Below, piece by piece: positions 47,887-59,608 of a DNA stretch of 64,000 nucleotides (positions within the stretch are counted from its first letter, which is position 1; every line of letters begins with the position of its first letter). Location: contig BCKL01000002.1 of the NCBI GenBank assembly GCA_001600635.1, positions 995,425 through 1,059,424 of the forward strand, in the 5' to 3' direction. The notes beneath the pieces were generated by a model, which saw only the letters and a list, made by a program, of their open reading frames with translations, did no database searches and was not told the origin of the DNA. A program made the translations under genes and the position numbers. The stretch comes from Leucosporidium creatinivorum. Its lineage: Eukaryota; Basidiomycota; Microbotryomycetes; Leucosporidiales; Leucosporidiaceae.

Positions 47887-48151
47887 GCAAACGTGTGGGA
47901 GGAGCAGGAGCAGCTGAGCCGAGCGGGTTGAAGGGACGAGGGAAGGGCGAAGGAGAGATGGGGAGCTCGAGGGGTGGTTCAAGTCTGATAGATCGAAAGC
48001 AAGTATTCGTTTTGTATCGCAGTCTTCCTTGCGCGAAGCCCAAGGCAAGCGAGCCGTCTCTCTAGGGCGAGTCTTCTCGGCGCCGAGCTCCTCGCGAACG
48101 ATAGACCTTGCAGCGACCCTACTAGCTTCTCGACTCCCACCCAGCTGCCAT

Positions 48152-50899
48152 CTACCTATCCTTCTTCGGCTCGACCTTCTCCGCCTCCACCTCCTTGAGC
48201 TTCTGCTCCTGCTCAGCCGCCAGCTTGGCCGCTTCCTCCTCCGTGAGTTGCTGGCCGTACTCGTTGGCGCGAGTGTAATCCGTACGGTAGATCCACATCT
48301 GATAAAGAAGAATAAGGAAGACTACATCGTCTCGGAAGCATGCCAGGCGATGGAGGAGGGGCACTAGAGCGCGGGAGAGGGAGGAGGAGGAGGGTCAGCG
48401 ACCGAGTTCGCAGCGCGCAAGTCGAAGACTCACTCTTGATGACGAAGGAGAAGAAGTCGTCGACGATGGTGGCGAAGAACTTGTAGGTCAACGTCTTCAT
48501 CGGGAGGTGAGCGACCGACTTGAGTTTCTGTTGAGAGCCGAGCGAGTCAGCGGCGATTCGACGAGGGCAGCGTCAAGTACTCACGTAGTTGATGATGAGC
48601 TGAGGAATAAGCTGAACAAATCCAAACGCGTAGACAAAGCTCGTCAATGTCGCTGAGAAGAGGAGGAGGCAATAGAGGTGTCAGCTCGGGCGGGCTTCTC
48701 GGCGCAAGTTCGAAACTCACAGATCACGAACGAGTACCAGCTCTTGTGCTCATTGTAGTAGAGCGAGTAGATAGTGTATCCAATGAGAAGGGGTGTAGTC
48801 CCCCAAGCGACATAGCGGAAGGCCAACTGGTCGTATTCCTGCGTCAACTTCTCGTCGTCGCTGAGGACGTGCTTGTCGGTGACCTCGACCTTGTAGCCGA
48901 TGAGCGAGGCGGGCGAGGCGACGACCTTGATGTCGACGGCTTTGGTAATCTTCCACGCTTCGATGAGCAGGCCGGTTCCTTGGCCGAAGAGGATCTAACG
49001 AGCGCCGAGTGAAGAGTCAGCGATGTCAATGTAGAGAGCGAGCCTGAGCAGGGATGCTCACCATCCAAGACGTGTTCTCGTTGTTGTCCATGAGGTACAG
49101 CATGATGATAAGCTGGACGAAGACGTTGGTGATGATGGTGCGGACCGAGACTCCGACGAGCTCCTTCTTGCTGCGCCAGTGCGAGATGTCGCTGGTGAAG
49201 GCAAGCATCTCGAAGCTGAGGGAGAAGACGTATCAGCAAGAGTAGCGAGAGAAGAGGGCAGAAGCCGAGGCCTCTGAGCGATACCCGTCGAAGCGACCGC
49301 CTGAAGCCACGCCCATTGAGAGCAAACGACAACTCACAGCATGTGCAGAATCGACACCAAGATGGTCGTACCGAGCAAGATGGGGTTGGTCTCGGTGAGC
49401 ATGCGCTTGACCTCGTCCAACTCGGATCCAGATCCTCCCGAAGCCTGCGCCGACTTGGTCATGGAATCATCGAGGGAGGCCATGATCTGCCACTTCCAGT
49501 GCGCGGTAGGGTTGAAGGTGACCTTGAGAGGAAGACGAGTGGTCGTGTCGTTGATGGGGTACATCTGCTCCTTCAAAAGCCAGAAGTCGCTGCGAAGGGA
49601 GGGGGAGGTCAGCTAGCGAATAGGAGAAGCGAGGGAGGCAGGAAAGCTCACTTGGCGTAGGTGATGGGGTAGAAGAAGCCTTGTCCCGCGGCGTTGGTGT
49701 CGTTGCCATGAGCACGGTAGACATCTGCAGTCGGTCAGGATCAGCAAACAGTCCACTCGGCGGCCCTCGAGACGACTCACGCTCCTGGAGGGGAGGGGGA
49801 AGCATGGCGTAGGCGAGCGCTCCCGAATTGCAGACGAGCTCGATCGAGACGTTGGGGTGGTAGTAGGAGATGATGGGCTTGATCTCCTTCTTCTCGGCTT
49901 CGACGAGGGCAGCTTCGACCTCCTCCTCCTCGGGAGTGAGCTTGGCGCCGGCGAGCAGGTTCTTGACCACCCGGGGCTTCTTGTATGGGTAGTAGCGGGT
50001 GATCACTGAGGGTAGAGATGGTGATGGGCGGACAAAGTGAGGTCAGCTTGGCTGGAGGGAAGGCGTGCTCGGCGCTCACTTTTCCGGACGTGAAGGGTCT
50101 CGTCGGTGTAGGTCGACGACGAAGGGTCGGGCGATTGTCCAGTAGGGGTGACGAAGATGTCAGCCCACAGCGAGGCGTTGTGCTGGACGCTCTGCGGAAG
50201 GAGTTCGGAGGTCAGCCGTCGTCGTCTCGGATTCACTTCAAAGGCCTCAGCAGCTCGGCGGCAGCCGCCGTCGCCACGCTTCTACATCAGTAGATCAAGA
50301 CGCTCACCTCGGGTACATCGAACTCGGTATCCCAAGTCTGGCTCCAGCCGCTCTTGGCGTATTCGACTCCCTCCCAGGTCACCGAGGGCAAGCTGGCGTC
50401 CTTGAAGTCGACCTGGCCATCCTCGGCGGTCGAGAGTTTGACAAAGACGTCCTGTACCGAGACTTGAACGGTCAGCGCTTTCCTGAGTCGAGAGATGCAC
50501 CGCGAGGTAGTCGCAAGCGCACGAGGAGGGAGCCGTCTGGCCAGATGGAGACAAGGGCAGGTCCCTGTTGAGCAGCACCAGGTGCTACTACATTCGTATG
50601 ATTTGCTCCAGCGGTGTAAGTACCGTTCACGGTCGAGGGAACGACGGAGGGAGCGGTCTTATTCTGGAAGTACTTGGCTGTGTGGGCGGAGAGTGTGTTA
50701 GCCAACAAGATGAGGTGATAGAGTAGGAGCGAGCGATGTAGGACCGAGACTAACAGCCAGCGTTGATGATGGTGTAGATGGCGAATGCCTGGATCAGGGA
50801 TTTGACCAAGGGAGAGCCGAAGAGGCCTCCTTGCTCGGCTTCTTGGCCGGGGCGGGCGGGAGCGCCTGCTGGAGCAGCTACAGCTGCAGGAGTGGCCAT
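48152..50899 (-). CDS. CLPTM1-family transmembrane protein
   Basis: Member of the cleft lip and palate transmembrane protein 1 family (human CLPTM1 and CLPTM1L, the latter an ER lipid scramblase). Start MATPAAVAAPAGAPARPGQE with a TM just after (LVKSLIQAFAIYTIINAG). The lumenal domain contains ALVSIWPDGSLLVRLR, SVQHNASLWADIFVTP with glycosylation sequons, TLHVRK, ITRYYPYKKP, IKPIISYYHPNVSIELV, and HWKWQIMASLD. The membrane half begins LLGTTILVSILHMLFEMLAF, followed by DISHWRSKKELVGVSVR, NENTSWM, and WYSFVIATLTSFVYAFGFV..QLIPQLIINYKLKSVAHLP, with the family-typical FVIKMPLLHRLACFRDDVVF near the end. The tail is Glu/Lys-rich. About 640 residues in about ten exons; whole. Human relatives control GABA-A receptor forward traffic or scramble glucosaminyl-PI; fungal role is not settled. 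Confidence 0.9.
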
Positions 50900-51354
50900 A
50901 TCGAGGTGATTTGAACGAGCCGAGGTGAGTTGGTGAGAAGCGAAGCGGCGGGGGTCGATTTGGTGAGATTCAAGAGGAGCGAGAGGGGCCAGTTGGTCGT
51001 TGTAACGATGATGTAGCTCGTTAGGTGGGCTGGAGACGTCACACTGGTTCCGCCTCTGCTCTGAAGAGGTTACTCGACGGGTTGTGGAGACTGAGACTCG
51101 CTGACTGGTCACCCTGAGCTCGCTCGCTTCAAGTGGGGGAGCATCTCAACTTGGCTGCTCTCCTTCCTTCCTTTCTACTTTAACCCTCGCTTCACATCTC
51201 TAGCACCAGTACACCAACACAATCGACTACAGATCCTGTACTACAACACACCCTATCAACTCTCACTCTCCTCACTCGATTTCGAACCAGCCCACTGCGA
51301 TCCTCAGGTCGCTGCGTCTCACCTCTCACTCTTCACCACCACCTCAACAGCAAA
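50900..51354. promoter_or_regulatory. divergent promoter, CLPTM1 / dehydrogenase
   Basis: 455 bases between two start codons on opposite strands. C/T-rich leader towards the dehydrogenase from about 51130, with CTACAG and ACAACA words before the ATG. No other features seen. Confidence 0.5.
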
Positions 51355-52606
51355 ATGAGCAGCCAAGCACTCCAACTCAACCAAGAAATCAACCTCACCG
51401 GCAAGACGGTCGCCATCGCAGGCGGTACTCAAGGGATTGGTGCTGCTACGGGCATTCGCTTCGCTCAAGCAGGCGCCTCCGTCATTGTCATCGGCAGGAA
51501 TGAAGAGCTCGGTAACAAGGTCGTAGCAGAGCTCAAGAAGGCAGGCAAGGAAGCCAACGCCGAGTTCATCAAGGCCGATTTGAGGTGAGTTGGACAGCGA
51601 TCTCTGCGCCGCCGGGCGGTGACGACAAGAAGCTGACCTTTCCCTCGTCCTCTTTTCAGTCTCGTCAGTAGCGTCAAGACTTTGGCAGAGACTTTAAAGC
51701 AGAAGACTGGAGGAGAGCTGCAGTGAGTGTGCTCTTGTGACGACCAGCAAGGAGCTCGGCGCTGACCTTCTTCCTTTCCCCTCGCAGCTACCTCATCACC
51801 ACTCAAGGTTCGCATGCGAAGCTCTCCCCACGCTTCTGAAATCACTGATCTCTCCTTCTCACCAGGTGGTCCCCCCAACGGCGCCTTCTCCCTCACCTCC
51901 GAGGAGCACGAATCGCACTTCGCCATCCAAGTCCTCTCCCGCTTCGGCCTTGCCTACCTCCTCGCCCAGTCCGGCACGCTCAAGGATACCTGGGTGACCA
52001 TCTGCGCTCCTGGAGGAGAAAAGGCCGCGCCGCCTGATTTGGACGACTTGGAGCTCAAGGCCGAGGAGCAGAGGCAGAAGTACTTGCCAATGAGAATTGT
52101 CGCGACGGGGACGAGGGATGGAGCCGTTATGGATGGATTGGTGGCTGTGAGTTTGGCTTCCTTCGCTCATTCCGAAGACCCCCTGCTGACCCCCTCGCCT
52201 CTCCCACAGCACTTCAGCTCGGCCTTCCCCACGCTTCGCGCCGTCCACGCCTTCCCCGGCTTCGTGCACACGTAGGTGGACCTGGACGCGATCCTCTCAT
52301 GCCACTCAACGCTGATGACCCCCTCCGCTCCTCTCGCACAGCTCCGCCGCCTCGAACCAATCCTTCCCCCGCGCCATCGTCCTCCTGCAATCCCTCTTCG
52401 GCCCCCTCCTCGCCCGCACCATCGGCAACACGCCCACCACCTACGCCGAAATCCCCCTTTACCTCGCTGCCAACCCTCAAGCTCGAGGCAAGGGACTCGA
52501 ATTCACCAACGAGAGGCTCAAGTCGTTGGGAGCGCCGAGCTGGACAAAGGAGCAGCCCGAGTTGAGGAAGAGGTTGTGGGAGAAGATGGCGGCCATGATT
52601 CAGTAG
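51355..52606 (+). CDS. short-chain dehydrogenase/reductase, atypical
   Basis: Rossmann-fold SDR. MSSQALQLNQEINLTGKTVA is followed by IAGGTQGIGAATGIRFAQAG, the cofactor-binding TGxxxGIG motif (first Thr replaced by Gly), and VIVIGRNEELG, whose Arg favours NADP(H). The usual NNAG strand is replaced by ITTQGGPPNG, and I see no YxxxK catalytic pair: the region expected to hold it reads QKYLPMRIVATGTRDG. The PG motif after the active site is kept (HAFPGFVHTSAA). Five or six exons; ends KMAAMIQ. About 290 residues. It belongs to a group of fungal SDR-fold proteins with degraded active sites. Either chemistry is different, or it works as a binding protein. Converges with transaldolase, 205 bases apart. 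Confidence 0.8.
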
Positions 52607-52811
52607 ATAGTGCCCTTTGACTTGCTGTAACATACGTTCAGTGCCCTCGAATCAAGTGAGAAGGAACAGAGGTCGCGAAGCAGAGCTGCTCGGCGCTGCG
52701 TTCGCTAGCTCTCCCGTTCGTCGAGGGTATGGGATCGAGACCTATGTAAAGTTTTCACTGATTGTATGATCCTACATGTCCTGTCACGCTGATCAAAGCG
52801 CTATGGAGCGT

Positions 52812-54353
52812 TTACTGGAGCTGTTGAGGGCGCAGAAGGTCAGTTTTCGGCTCGGCGACGGGCAACGAAGCCGGGACGAACCTTCGAGATGAGAATCTGC
52901 TTGAGCGTCTCAGCGTCGGCTGCGAATCCGCGGATACCCTGGTGAAGCTTGTCGAAGGCCATCTGGTCCTGGAGGAGAGCCCAGCGGAAGGCGGGCTCGT
53001 CGTCGACGTACGAGACCTTCTCGTACTGCTCTCCGCCGGCGGCTGTGTGAGATGAAAAGGCGCAGGTCAGTTACTGCTCCGAGGAGGTACACTCGAGGTG
53101 AATCGAGGGCAGCAGAAGCGCGACGTACCCTTCTCGGGCGAGAGGACACGGGGAAGGGGCTCGGTCGACTTGGCGAGCTTCTCGAGGAGGGCGGGAGCGA
53201 TGGTGAGGAAGTCGCATCCAGCGAGGTTCGTGATCTCGCCGGTCTGTGAGAAGCGTAAAAAGAGAGCTCCAAGTCAGCTGCTGTGCTCCTCGGTAACAGA
53301 CTCCGGCTCGGATTCGGCGAGGGCTTTCGAGACGCACGTTGCGGAAGGAGGCACCCATGACGATGGTCTTGTAGCCGTGGATCTTGTAGTAGTTGTAGAT
53401 CTTGGTGACGGAAACAACTCCGGGGTCGTTGGCTCCCTCGTAGTCGCCGTCGGGCTTGTTGGCCTTGTACCAGTCGAGGATGCGACCGACGAAGGGCGAG
53501 ATGAGGGTGACGCCGGCCTCGGCGCAGGCAACGGCCTGTCCGAATCCGAAGAGGAGGGTGAGGTTGCAGTGGATCTGGTCCTCAGCCTCGAGCTCGCGGG
53601 CAGCCTGGATTCCCTCCCAGGTGGAAGCGATCTTGATGAGAACGCGGTCCTTGGAGATGCCGAGCGACTCGTAAAGAGCAATCAGGGTCTTGGCCTATAG
53701 TAGTGCAACACGATAAGGTCAGCGAGCCGTACTAACTAGAAGCGCAGCCCCCAACGCTCGCTTACCTTGGCCTTGGTGCCCTCCTTGTCGAAGGAAAGGG
53801 AAGCATCGACCTCGGTCGAGACACGTCCGGGAACGATGGCGAGAATCTCCTTTCCGAACTCGACGAGCTGTAGGCGAACCGGTGCGAAAGGTCAGCAGGA
53901 AATCCTCCCCTTCGCCCCAATGCGCTCATAGTCCCCCACGCGCCCGACTTCTTTTGTCGGCGCGATTCGAGGGCGATCATGATGTGCTGTAGACGTACAA
54001 GACGGTCGGTGGTGTGCTCAACCTGCGACTCAATGTCACTGCAGGAGATGAGGTGCAAGTTGGGAAGTCAGCGAACCGCGCTCGCCCTCCCTCGGTGTTC
54101 TCCTTCCAAGCTCGTTGCCACAAGCGCCTGCCGCGCTGCCTGTAACGAGGTGATGTACTCACGATCCCTTCTCCTTTCCGTACTTGATGGCAACGTCAAT
54201 GAGCTTAGCGTAGGCCTCCTGCTTGACGGCGGCGAGAATCAACGACGGGTTCGTCGTCGCGTCCTGGGGCTTGAACTCGCGAATGGTTTCGAAAGCCCCA
54301 GAGTCCGCGACGACGGTGGTGTGCTGCTTGAGAGCGTCGAGTTGGCTGGTCAT
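52812..54353 (-). CDS. TAL1: transaldolase
   Basis: Pentose-phosphate enzyme that moves a dihydroxyacetone unit between sedoheptulose-7-phosphate and glyceraldehyde-3-phosphate; cytosolic. [20 protein letters not shown] starts the (beta/alpha)8 barrel. Visible: [12 protein letters not shown] (catalytic Asp), [22 protein letters not shown] with the Schiff-base Lys, [40 protein letters not shown], and [11 protein letters not shown]. Five introns or so. The last intron (GTTCGT..CTGACC..CAG) gives the end ISKLQ at 52812; without it the end would read [10 protein letters not shown] and stop about 40 bases earlier. The spliced version is preferred because it carries the usual branch site. About 325 residues, typical length. 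Confidence 0.94.
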
Positions 54354-54879
54354 AGTGAAGTGAAGTGGTGATTGAGGGTGGTGGGAGGAGCAAGAAAGCT
54401 GAAGGCCTTGGGCGCCCGCCACGAAGTTGACTTTCCGGGTCATGTCATCGCTTCGACCTTTTCTGCGCTTCGGGGGTGCCTGTAGGCGATTCTCTTGAAT
54501 GTCCGAGATTTGCATTGGCAACCTTACTTGCCTGTAGAAAGTTCGGTCGGGTCACTTCATAAGGGGGCGAAGTTGGCGCCGAGACAGTGTATGCTCGTCC
54601 TCAGTACGCTGTAGGGGTGTAGAACAGTTTGGCGACCGCCGAAGTTGTTTACCATATATCTACGAAGCTGCAGCATAAGCATCGAGGCCGTTTGATCCTT
54701 CAGTACCGCTCGAGGGTCTCTGTTGCCACTCTCTTCCACCGAGTTCGACTGGAAAAGCCACTGCTCTCCATTCAGCAAGCAAGGAAGGGGAGGGGGTATC
54801 GTAGATGCTAATGCGTTCGTCAATCGTCAATCGTTATCGGCTCGTCACTGCCGTCAAGCAAGTCCGCTTCGTCGTCCGC
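54354..54879. promoter_or_regulatory. TAL1 promoter and helicase 3' region
   Basis: 526 bases between two minus-strand genes. No repeat, RNA or coding pattern is convincing. In gene orientation the last 90 bases before TAL1 show the normal C/T-rich and CACTT-rich leader. Confidence 0.4.
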
Positions 54880-57800
54880 TCAAAGGCCGAAGATGGCGGC
54901 CACATCGTTGAGCTTGGATTCTGCGGGAGAGCAAGGGGTCAGCTCTGCTGTAAGGCGTTCATGCGCAACGAAGAGCACTCACCAATCTTCTCCTTCTCCT
55001 TGGGGGCGTTCTTGTTGCCCGAGAAGGCCTGCGAGATGAGCTTCTCCTTCTTCTTCTGAATGTCGAGGACACGATCCTCGACAGTGTCCTCGGCGACGAG
55101 TTGGAAGACGCGGACACTGTGGATTATTGGGAGAGCGGGTTAGCGAGCTCGTCCGTGATGGAAGGCGACGAGGCAGCTCACGAGCGGGTCTGTCCGATAC
55201 GGTACACGCGGTCGATGGCTTGCGCTTCGATAGAGCTGCAGAGGCAAAAGATCAGCAGTGAAGGAAGGAGCGAGAAAGGGAGAAACGCACGCCTGCCACC
55301 AGGGATCCATCAGGAAAACTTGCGAGGCGCAGGTCAAGTTGAGTCCGAGAGCACCAGCCTGGAGCAACGCAAGTCAGCTCGCAGCCTCAAAGAAGGCTCA
55401 AGGTAGAGACATACCTTGAGCGAAATGAGCATGACGCTGGGAGGTGGCTTCTCGCCCTTCTTGAGCTTCTTCTTGGTCTTGATCGGCGCCGAGAAGGACT
55501 TGATGAGGTCCTCACGCTTCTGCTGGGTCATACTTCCGTCGAATCTGTAGCGGAGCAGAGGTCAGCGGACAGTTTATGACGCCAGACAAGTACAGACTGC
55601 GACTCACTTGCACGAAGAGATGCCAGCTGTGGTGAGAGCGGCCTCGATGCAGTTGAGGTGGGTCGTCCACTGAGATTCGAAAGCGGGTCAGCGAGCTGCA
55701 GGTACCCATCAAGAGAAGAAGAGGACATACCTGAGAAAAGACGAGGCTCTTGACACCCTCCTCGGTCGCCTGGAGGAACTTGATCAACTGCGCCGTCTTC
55801 GCCGAAGTGGCGACCGCTCCTTCGACTCGCTGACGCTCCAACACCTCGGCTTCGTCTGCGATGCTCGCCGCCTCGGACGCGGATTCGCCTTCGATGAGGT
55901 CGGTCGGGTAGAGGTGAAGGCCACAGACGGAGCAGCAGCCCTTCTCCTCGACTTGCTCCTCGATGCTGCTCGGTACAAGGTCGTCAGCGATGCTTCGCAG
56001 GCGAGACGAGGAGAACGAGCGAGTTACCACTGAGCGCAGAAGACGTGTTCACAAGTAGTGATGCGAGGATCGTTGGGAAGGTCGCCGCAGATGCGGCACT
56101 CGTCGCTCGATCCCTGCAGCTCTCGGAGGATCCCACGGAGACGCTGAATCTGATCCCGGTCGGGATGGGGGCCGCTTTTGAGGGCACGTGAGATGCTTGC
56201 CTCAACGCTGCGAGCGCGAACGCTGTGGAGAGATAGAGCGAGGTTAGCCGCCGCCGAGGAGGCGCTGCTCGATGATGGGAGCTCACCCTTCGACGAAGCT
56301 TTGAGGGCAGAGGGATGGGTCGCAAGCGAGCTGACGCAGACGAAGAAGGAAGACGACTGTAGGAAAGGTCAGGGTCAGCGAGCGAGACTTAAGCGTGGCC
56401 TTGCGCATTGGGACGGCGACTCACGGACGTGAGAGTAGTGAGCGCCCGTCGTGCCCGCCTTCATGAAGCCGGCGACAATGTCCTTGAGCTGACCCGCGAT
56501 CTCGTCGTAGAGCTGACGCGTCTCGGGGAGGAGCTTGACCTTGTGGAGGTAGAACTTGATGTCGGGGAGCTTGACGAGGAGTCGACCGCTCGCATCAGTC
56601 ATGTCCTTGGTACTGAAGAAGAGGGGAGGGGTCAGCCGAAGCACACTTATAGTAAGAATCAAGCTTGTACGAACCGACGAAGCGTGGTCGAAGAGACGAC
56701 AGCCTGCGCAGAGGGAGCGAGAGTCAGGATCGCGTCGAGTCGCCGAGCAGGACACGCCCGCTTACCCGGAGGACTGATGCAGTGGCGTCGTTGCTGATCT
56801 TGCCATCGCCGACAAGTCGAGACCAGATATCACGATCGTCGAGCGGCCGGCACACGCGGAGGAAGGAGATCATGGCGCCCACTGCGAGAAACGGTGGAGG
56901 TCAGCGAGCTTTCGACTGCTTGCGGCCCAGAGAGACGACGTACAATCCCGACTCGAGTTGACGATGGGAGTTCCAGTGAGGATCCAGCGGCGTCTGTAGC
57001 GATCAAAGTGCTCGTTAGTATCCGAAGCGGGCGCCGAGGCAAAATCAACTAACTCGGCTTTGAGACTCGCGACGGCTACCGACATCTTGGCCTTGGGGTT
57101 CTTGATGACGTGACCTTCGTCGAGAACGATGCGACGCCATTTGACCTGGTGCAGCGTCTCCTCCTTCTTCTCGACCTTGGCCTTCTTCTTGTCGGGTCCG
57201 TCCTCCTTCGACGAGCTGCGCTTGTTTGGGTCGTCGAGCTCGGCGGCGACGGTTTGGCTTTTGAGAAGGAGTCAGCAGAGCATATCGCAGAGGCGACCTG
57301 TCAGACTCACTAAGTGGCGATGACGACGTCGTACTTGCGAAGCTGCTTCTTGTTCAGCTGCTTGCCCTCGCCGTGGTAAAGGTGCCACTTCAATCGTTTC
57401 GACCCGACGTGGTGATGGAACTGCACGGTCCAGTTGGATGCGACGGAGAGGGGACAGACTGTTGATGAAGCGAGAGGATCAGCTGGGACGGCAGGATGGG
57501 ACGAGGAAGCGAGCTCACCGATGAGAGTCATATCGTCGAAGCGCTCATCCGGCTCCTCGGGCTTCTCCAGCACGCCTTCGCCCGTATCGTCGGTACAGAT
57601 GAGGGCGATGGTTTGCATGGTCTTTCCGAGTCCTGTGCGTGTAATCGAGGTCAGCTCACGCAGCTCTGGGCGTTGCCGAAGCAGCTCACCCATCTCATCG
57701 GCGAGAATGCCCCCACGCTTGAGCAAAGGCTTGTCGCGCTGACTGTCGCCTGTAGCAACGTTAAGCCAGAAAGTCTTGTTCTGGAGAAGCGGGGCGAGTC

Positions 57801-59299
57801 AGTACGGTGTCTCGACCCGAGCTCGGCGTTAAGAAGAGCTCACCTCGGTGTCCTTGCGCATGACCCAGAGCTGCGTTGGCGGGTCGTCGACGGTCTTTGG
57901 TAGCTGAGGATGCTCCATGTTGATCATCCAGGCCAGTCCTTGTTTCTGTAGATGCGAGAGATTGTTAGCTGGGGAGAAGCGAGACAGCCGGGGCGGAGGC
58001 GCACCTGGAACTCCATCAAATCGGTGCGCATGGTATCGTCCTTCTTGCCTGGAGGGCATGGGTGCATGGGGAGATGAGAAGGATCCATAGCGCCCTCTTT
58101 GAAGAGCTCGCCGAGCATGTCGCCCGAGGGACGGTCGGCCTTCTCGAGGGTAATCGACTCGGCCATGAGCATGTCGAGCTGGAGCGCCTTCTTGCTGCTT
58201 CCTTGACCTGGTGCGAAGGCCTGCGGATACGTGAAGGCTTAGCAGGGGCCAGCCTCGTGCTGGAATGGCCGCTCACCTCGCCGTCCTCGACCAGAACGAA
58301 CTCGTCTCCGCCTTCGTCCTTCATCTTGGCATCCTCTAGCGCCTTGGCCTCCTCCTCTGCCTTCCTCTCTGCGTCGCGCTTCCGCTTGGCTGCTGCCTGG
58401 GCTGCTCGCTCCCTGGCAGGGAAGGCAAAGTCCAGCTCCGAGCGACGACCGACTTCGCGAGTACCCCAGAACTCGAGCTTCATAGGGATGGCGGGGGCTC
58501 CAGTAGGGTTCTCGGGAACTGTAGAATAAATGCGATGAGTCAGCTGCACGATCTGTACGCAGAACAGTCGCTGAAAGCTCACGGTCGGCCGCCTTGGCTT
58601 CGATTTCGATGAGCTGAGCGTCGATCAATGGTGCAAGCCGGCTGGCGGCCATGCTAGCTACCATACCAATCTTGACGGATCCAGGAAGACGAGCTACGAT
58701 GGCGTTCGAGTCCCCCACATTGAATTGGTCCTTGCGAAGCGAAAGCGAGACCGAGTCAGCTCGGCGCCAGGAGATCTACAGCTCGAAGGGCGAGCAGCTC
58801 ACCCTACGAAGCTCGACTTCGGAGCCATTCTTGACTATTGGAGGTCACGAGAGGTCAGCACTTGTCTCTCTGCAGGTGGAAAGGCGCGAGGAAAAGACGC
58901 ACGCTTCTTCGCGCCAGTGAACGAGGTGCAGCCGACAATATTGGCTTTGTAGGTCGCGAGTAGGATTTCCTCTTCTTGGTCGAGCTCCTGCGAAAGCAGC
59001 GCCTCTTCCTTGACAAGTTCCGCCTCCCAGTCAATGTCCTCCTCCTTCGCTTTGCCCTTCGAGTCCTGTACAGCAGCCTCGTCAGTGGAGTGCAGCGCGG
59101 CAGCAATCACAGAAGCAAGCAAATGTACCACAGAAGGCGAGCGAGCCTTCTCGTCCTCGCTCTTGACTGCAGCTGCTGGCGCATCCAGTTCCAGCTTCGA
59201 CGAGCTCGAGGCGGCTGCTGGAGGTGTCCATCCTAGGTCGGCCGGCTTGACATCATTCCGTTCCGCAAAGCTCGAGCCCGAGCGCTTCAAAGCCGGCAT
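54880..59299 (-). CDS. RAD5: RAD5/HLTF-type SNF2 helicase and RING ubiquitin ligase
   Basis: Nuclear DNA translocase and E3 ligase that polyubiquitinates PCNA for error-free damage bypass. Order: acidic N-terminus (MPALKRSGSSFAERND), HIRAN domain (about residues 105-190: ANIVGCTSFTG..VGDSNAIVARL..ASRLAPLIDAQ) that binds 3' DNA ends, a charged linker, and the SNF2 ATPase: KQGLAWMINMEHP, GGILADEMG joined over an intron to LGKTMQTIAL (Walker A), VCPLSVASNWTVQ, VVIAT, RIVLDEGHVIKN (DEGH box in place of DEAH), RRWILTGTPIVNS. A RING follows: CRICGDLP, CEHVFCAQ, CSVCGLHLYP (C2..CxH..C2 pattern). The helicase C domain runs LIKFLQ..KSLVFSQ, LKVCLYLEPS-region exon, LNLTCASQVFLMDPWW, RAIDRVYRIGQTR. Ends NDVAAIFGL, the usual family ending. 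About 20 exons, roughly 1150 residues. HIRAN plus embedded RING separates it from RAD16 and MOT1. Confidence 0.92.
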
Positions 59300-59608
59300 T
59301 GCGAAGAGGTGAAAGCGAGGTCGAAAAAGGTGAGGAGGGAGACCCGCGAAGCGCGTAAGGCTCGTGAAGTCGAAGCGGACCAAAATGCGACTACAGGACA
59401 CGTGAGAGCAGCTACAGGGAGTAGACAGTGTCTCTGTGCGGGCCCGAACCCTCGAATTGAACTCTGCACCTCAGTCTCCTCCTTATGTGCGAATCCACTT
59501 CCCAGTGCTCGGCGGCGCTGCTGCGACGAGACGGCAGGATAAAGCAGCATAAAGTACAACAGGGTTACTTCCAGTGAGAGCAAACAAACGCCAGGTATAA
59601 CTTTCCGA
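59300..59608. promoter_or_regulatory. RAD5 promoter region
   Basis: 309 bases between two minus-strand genes; mixed sequence, nothing recognisable. Confidence 0.35.
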
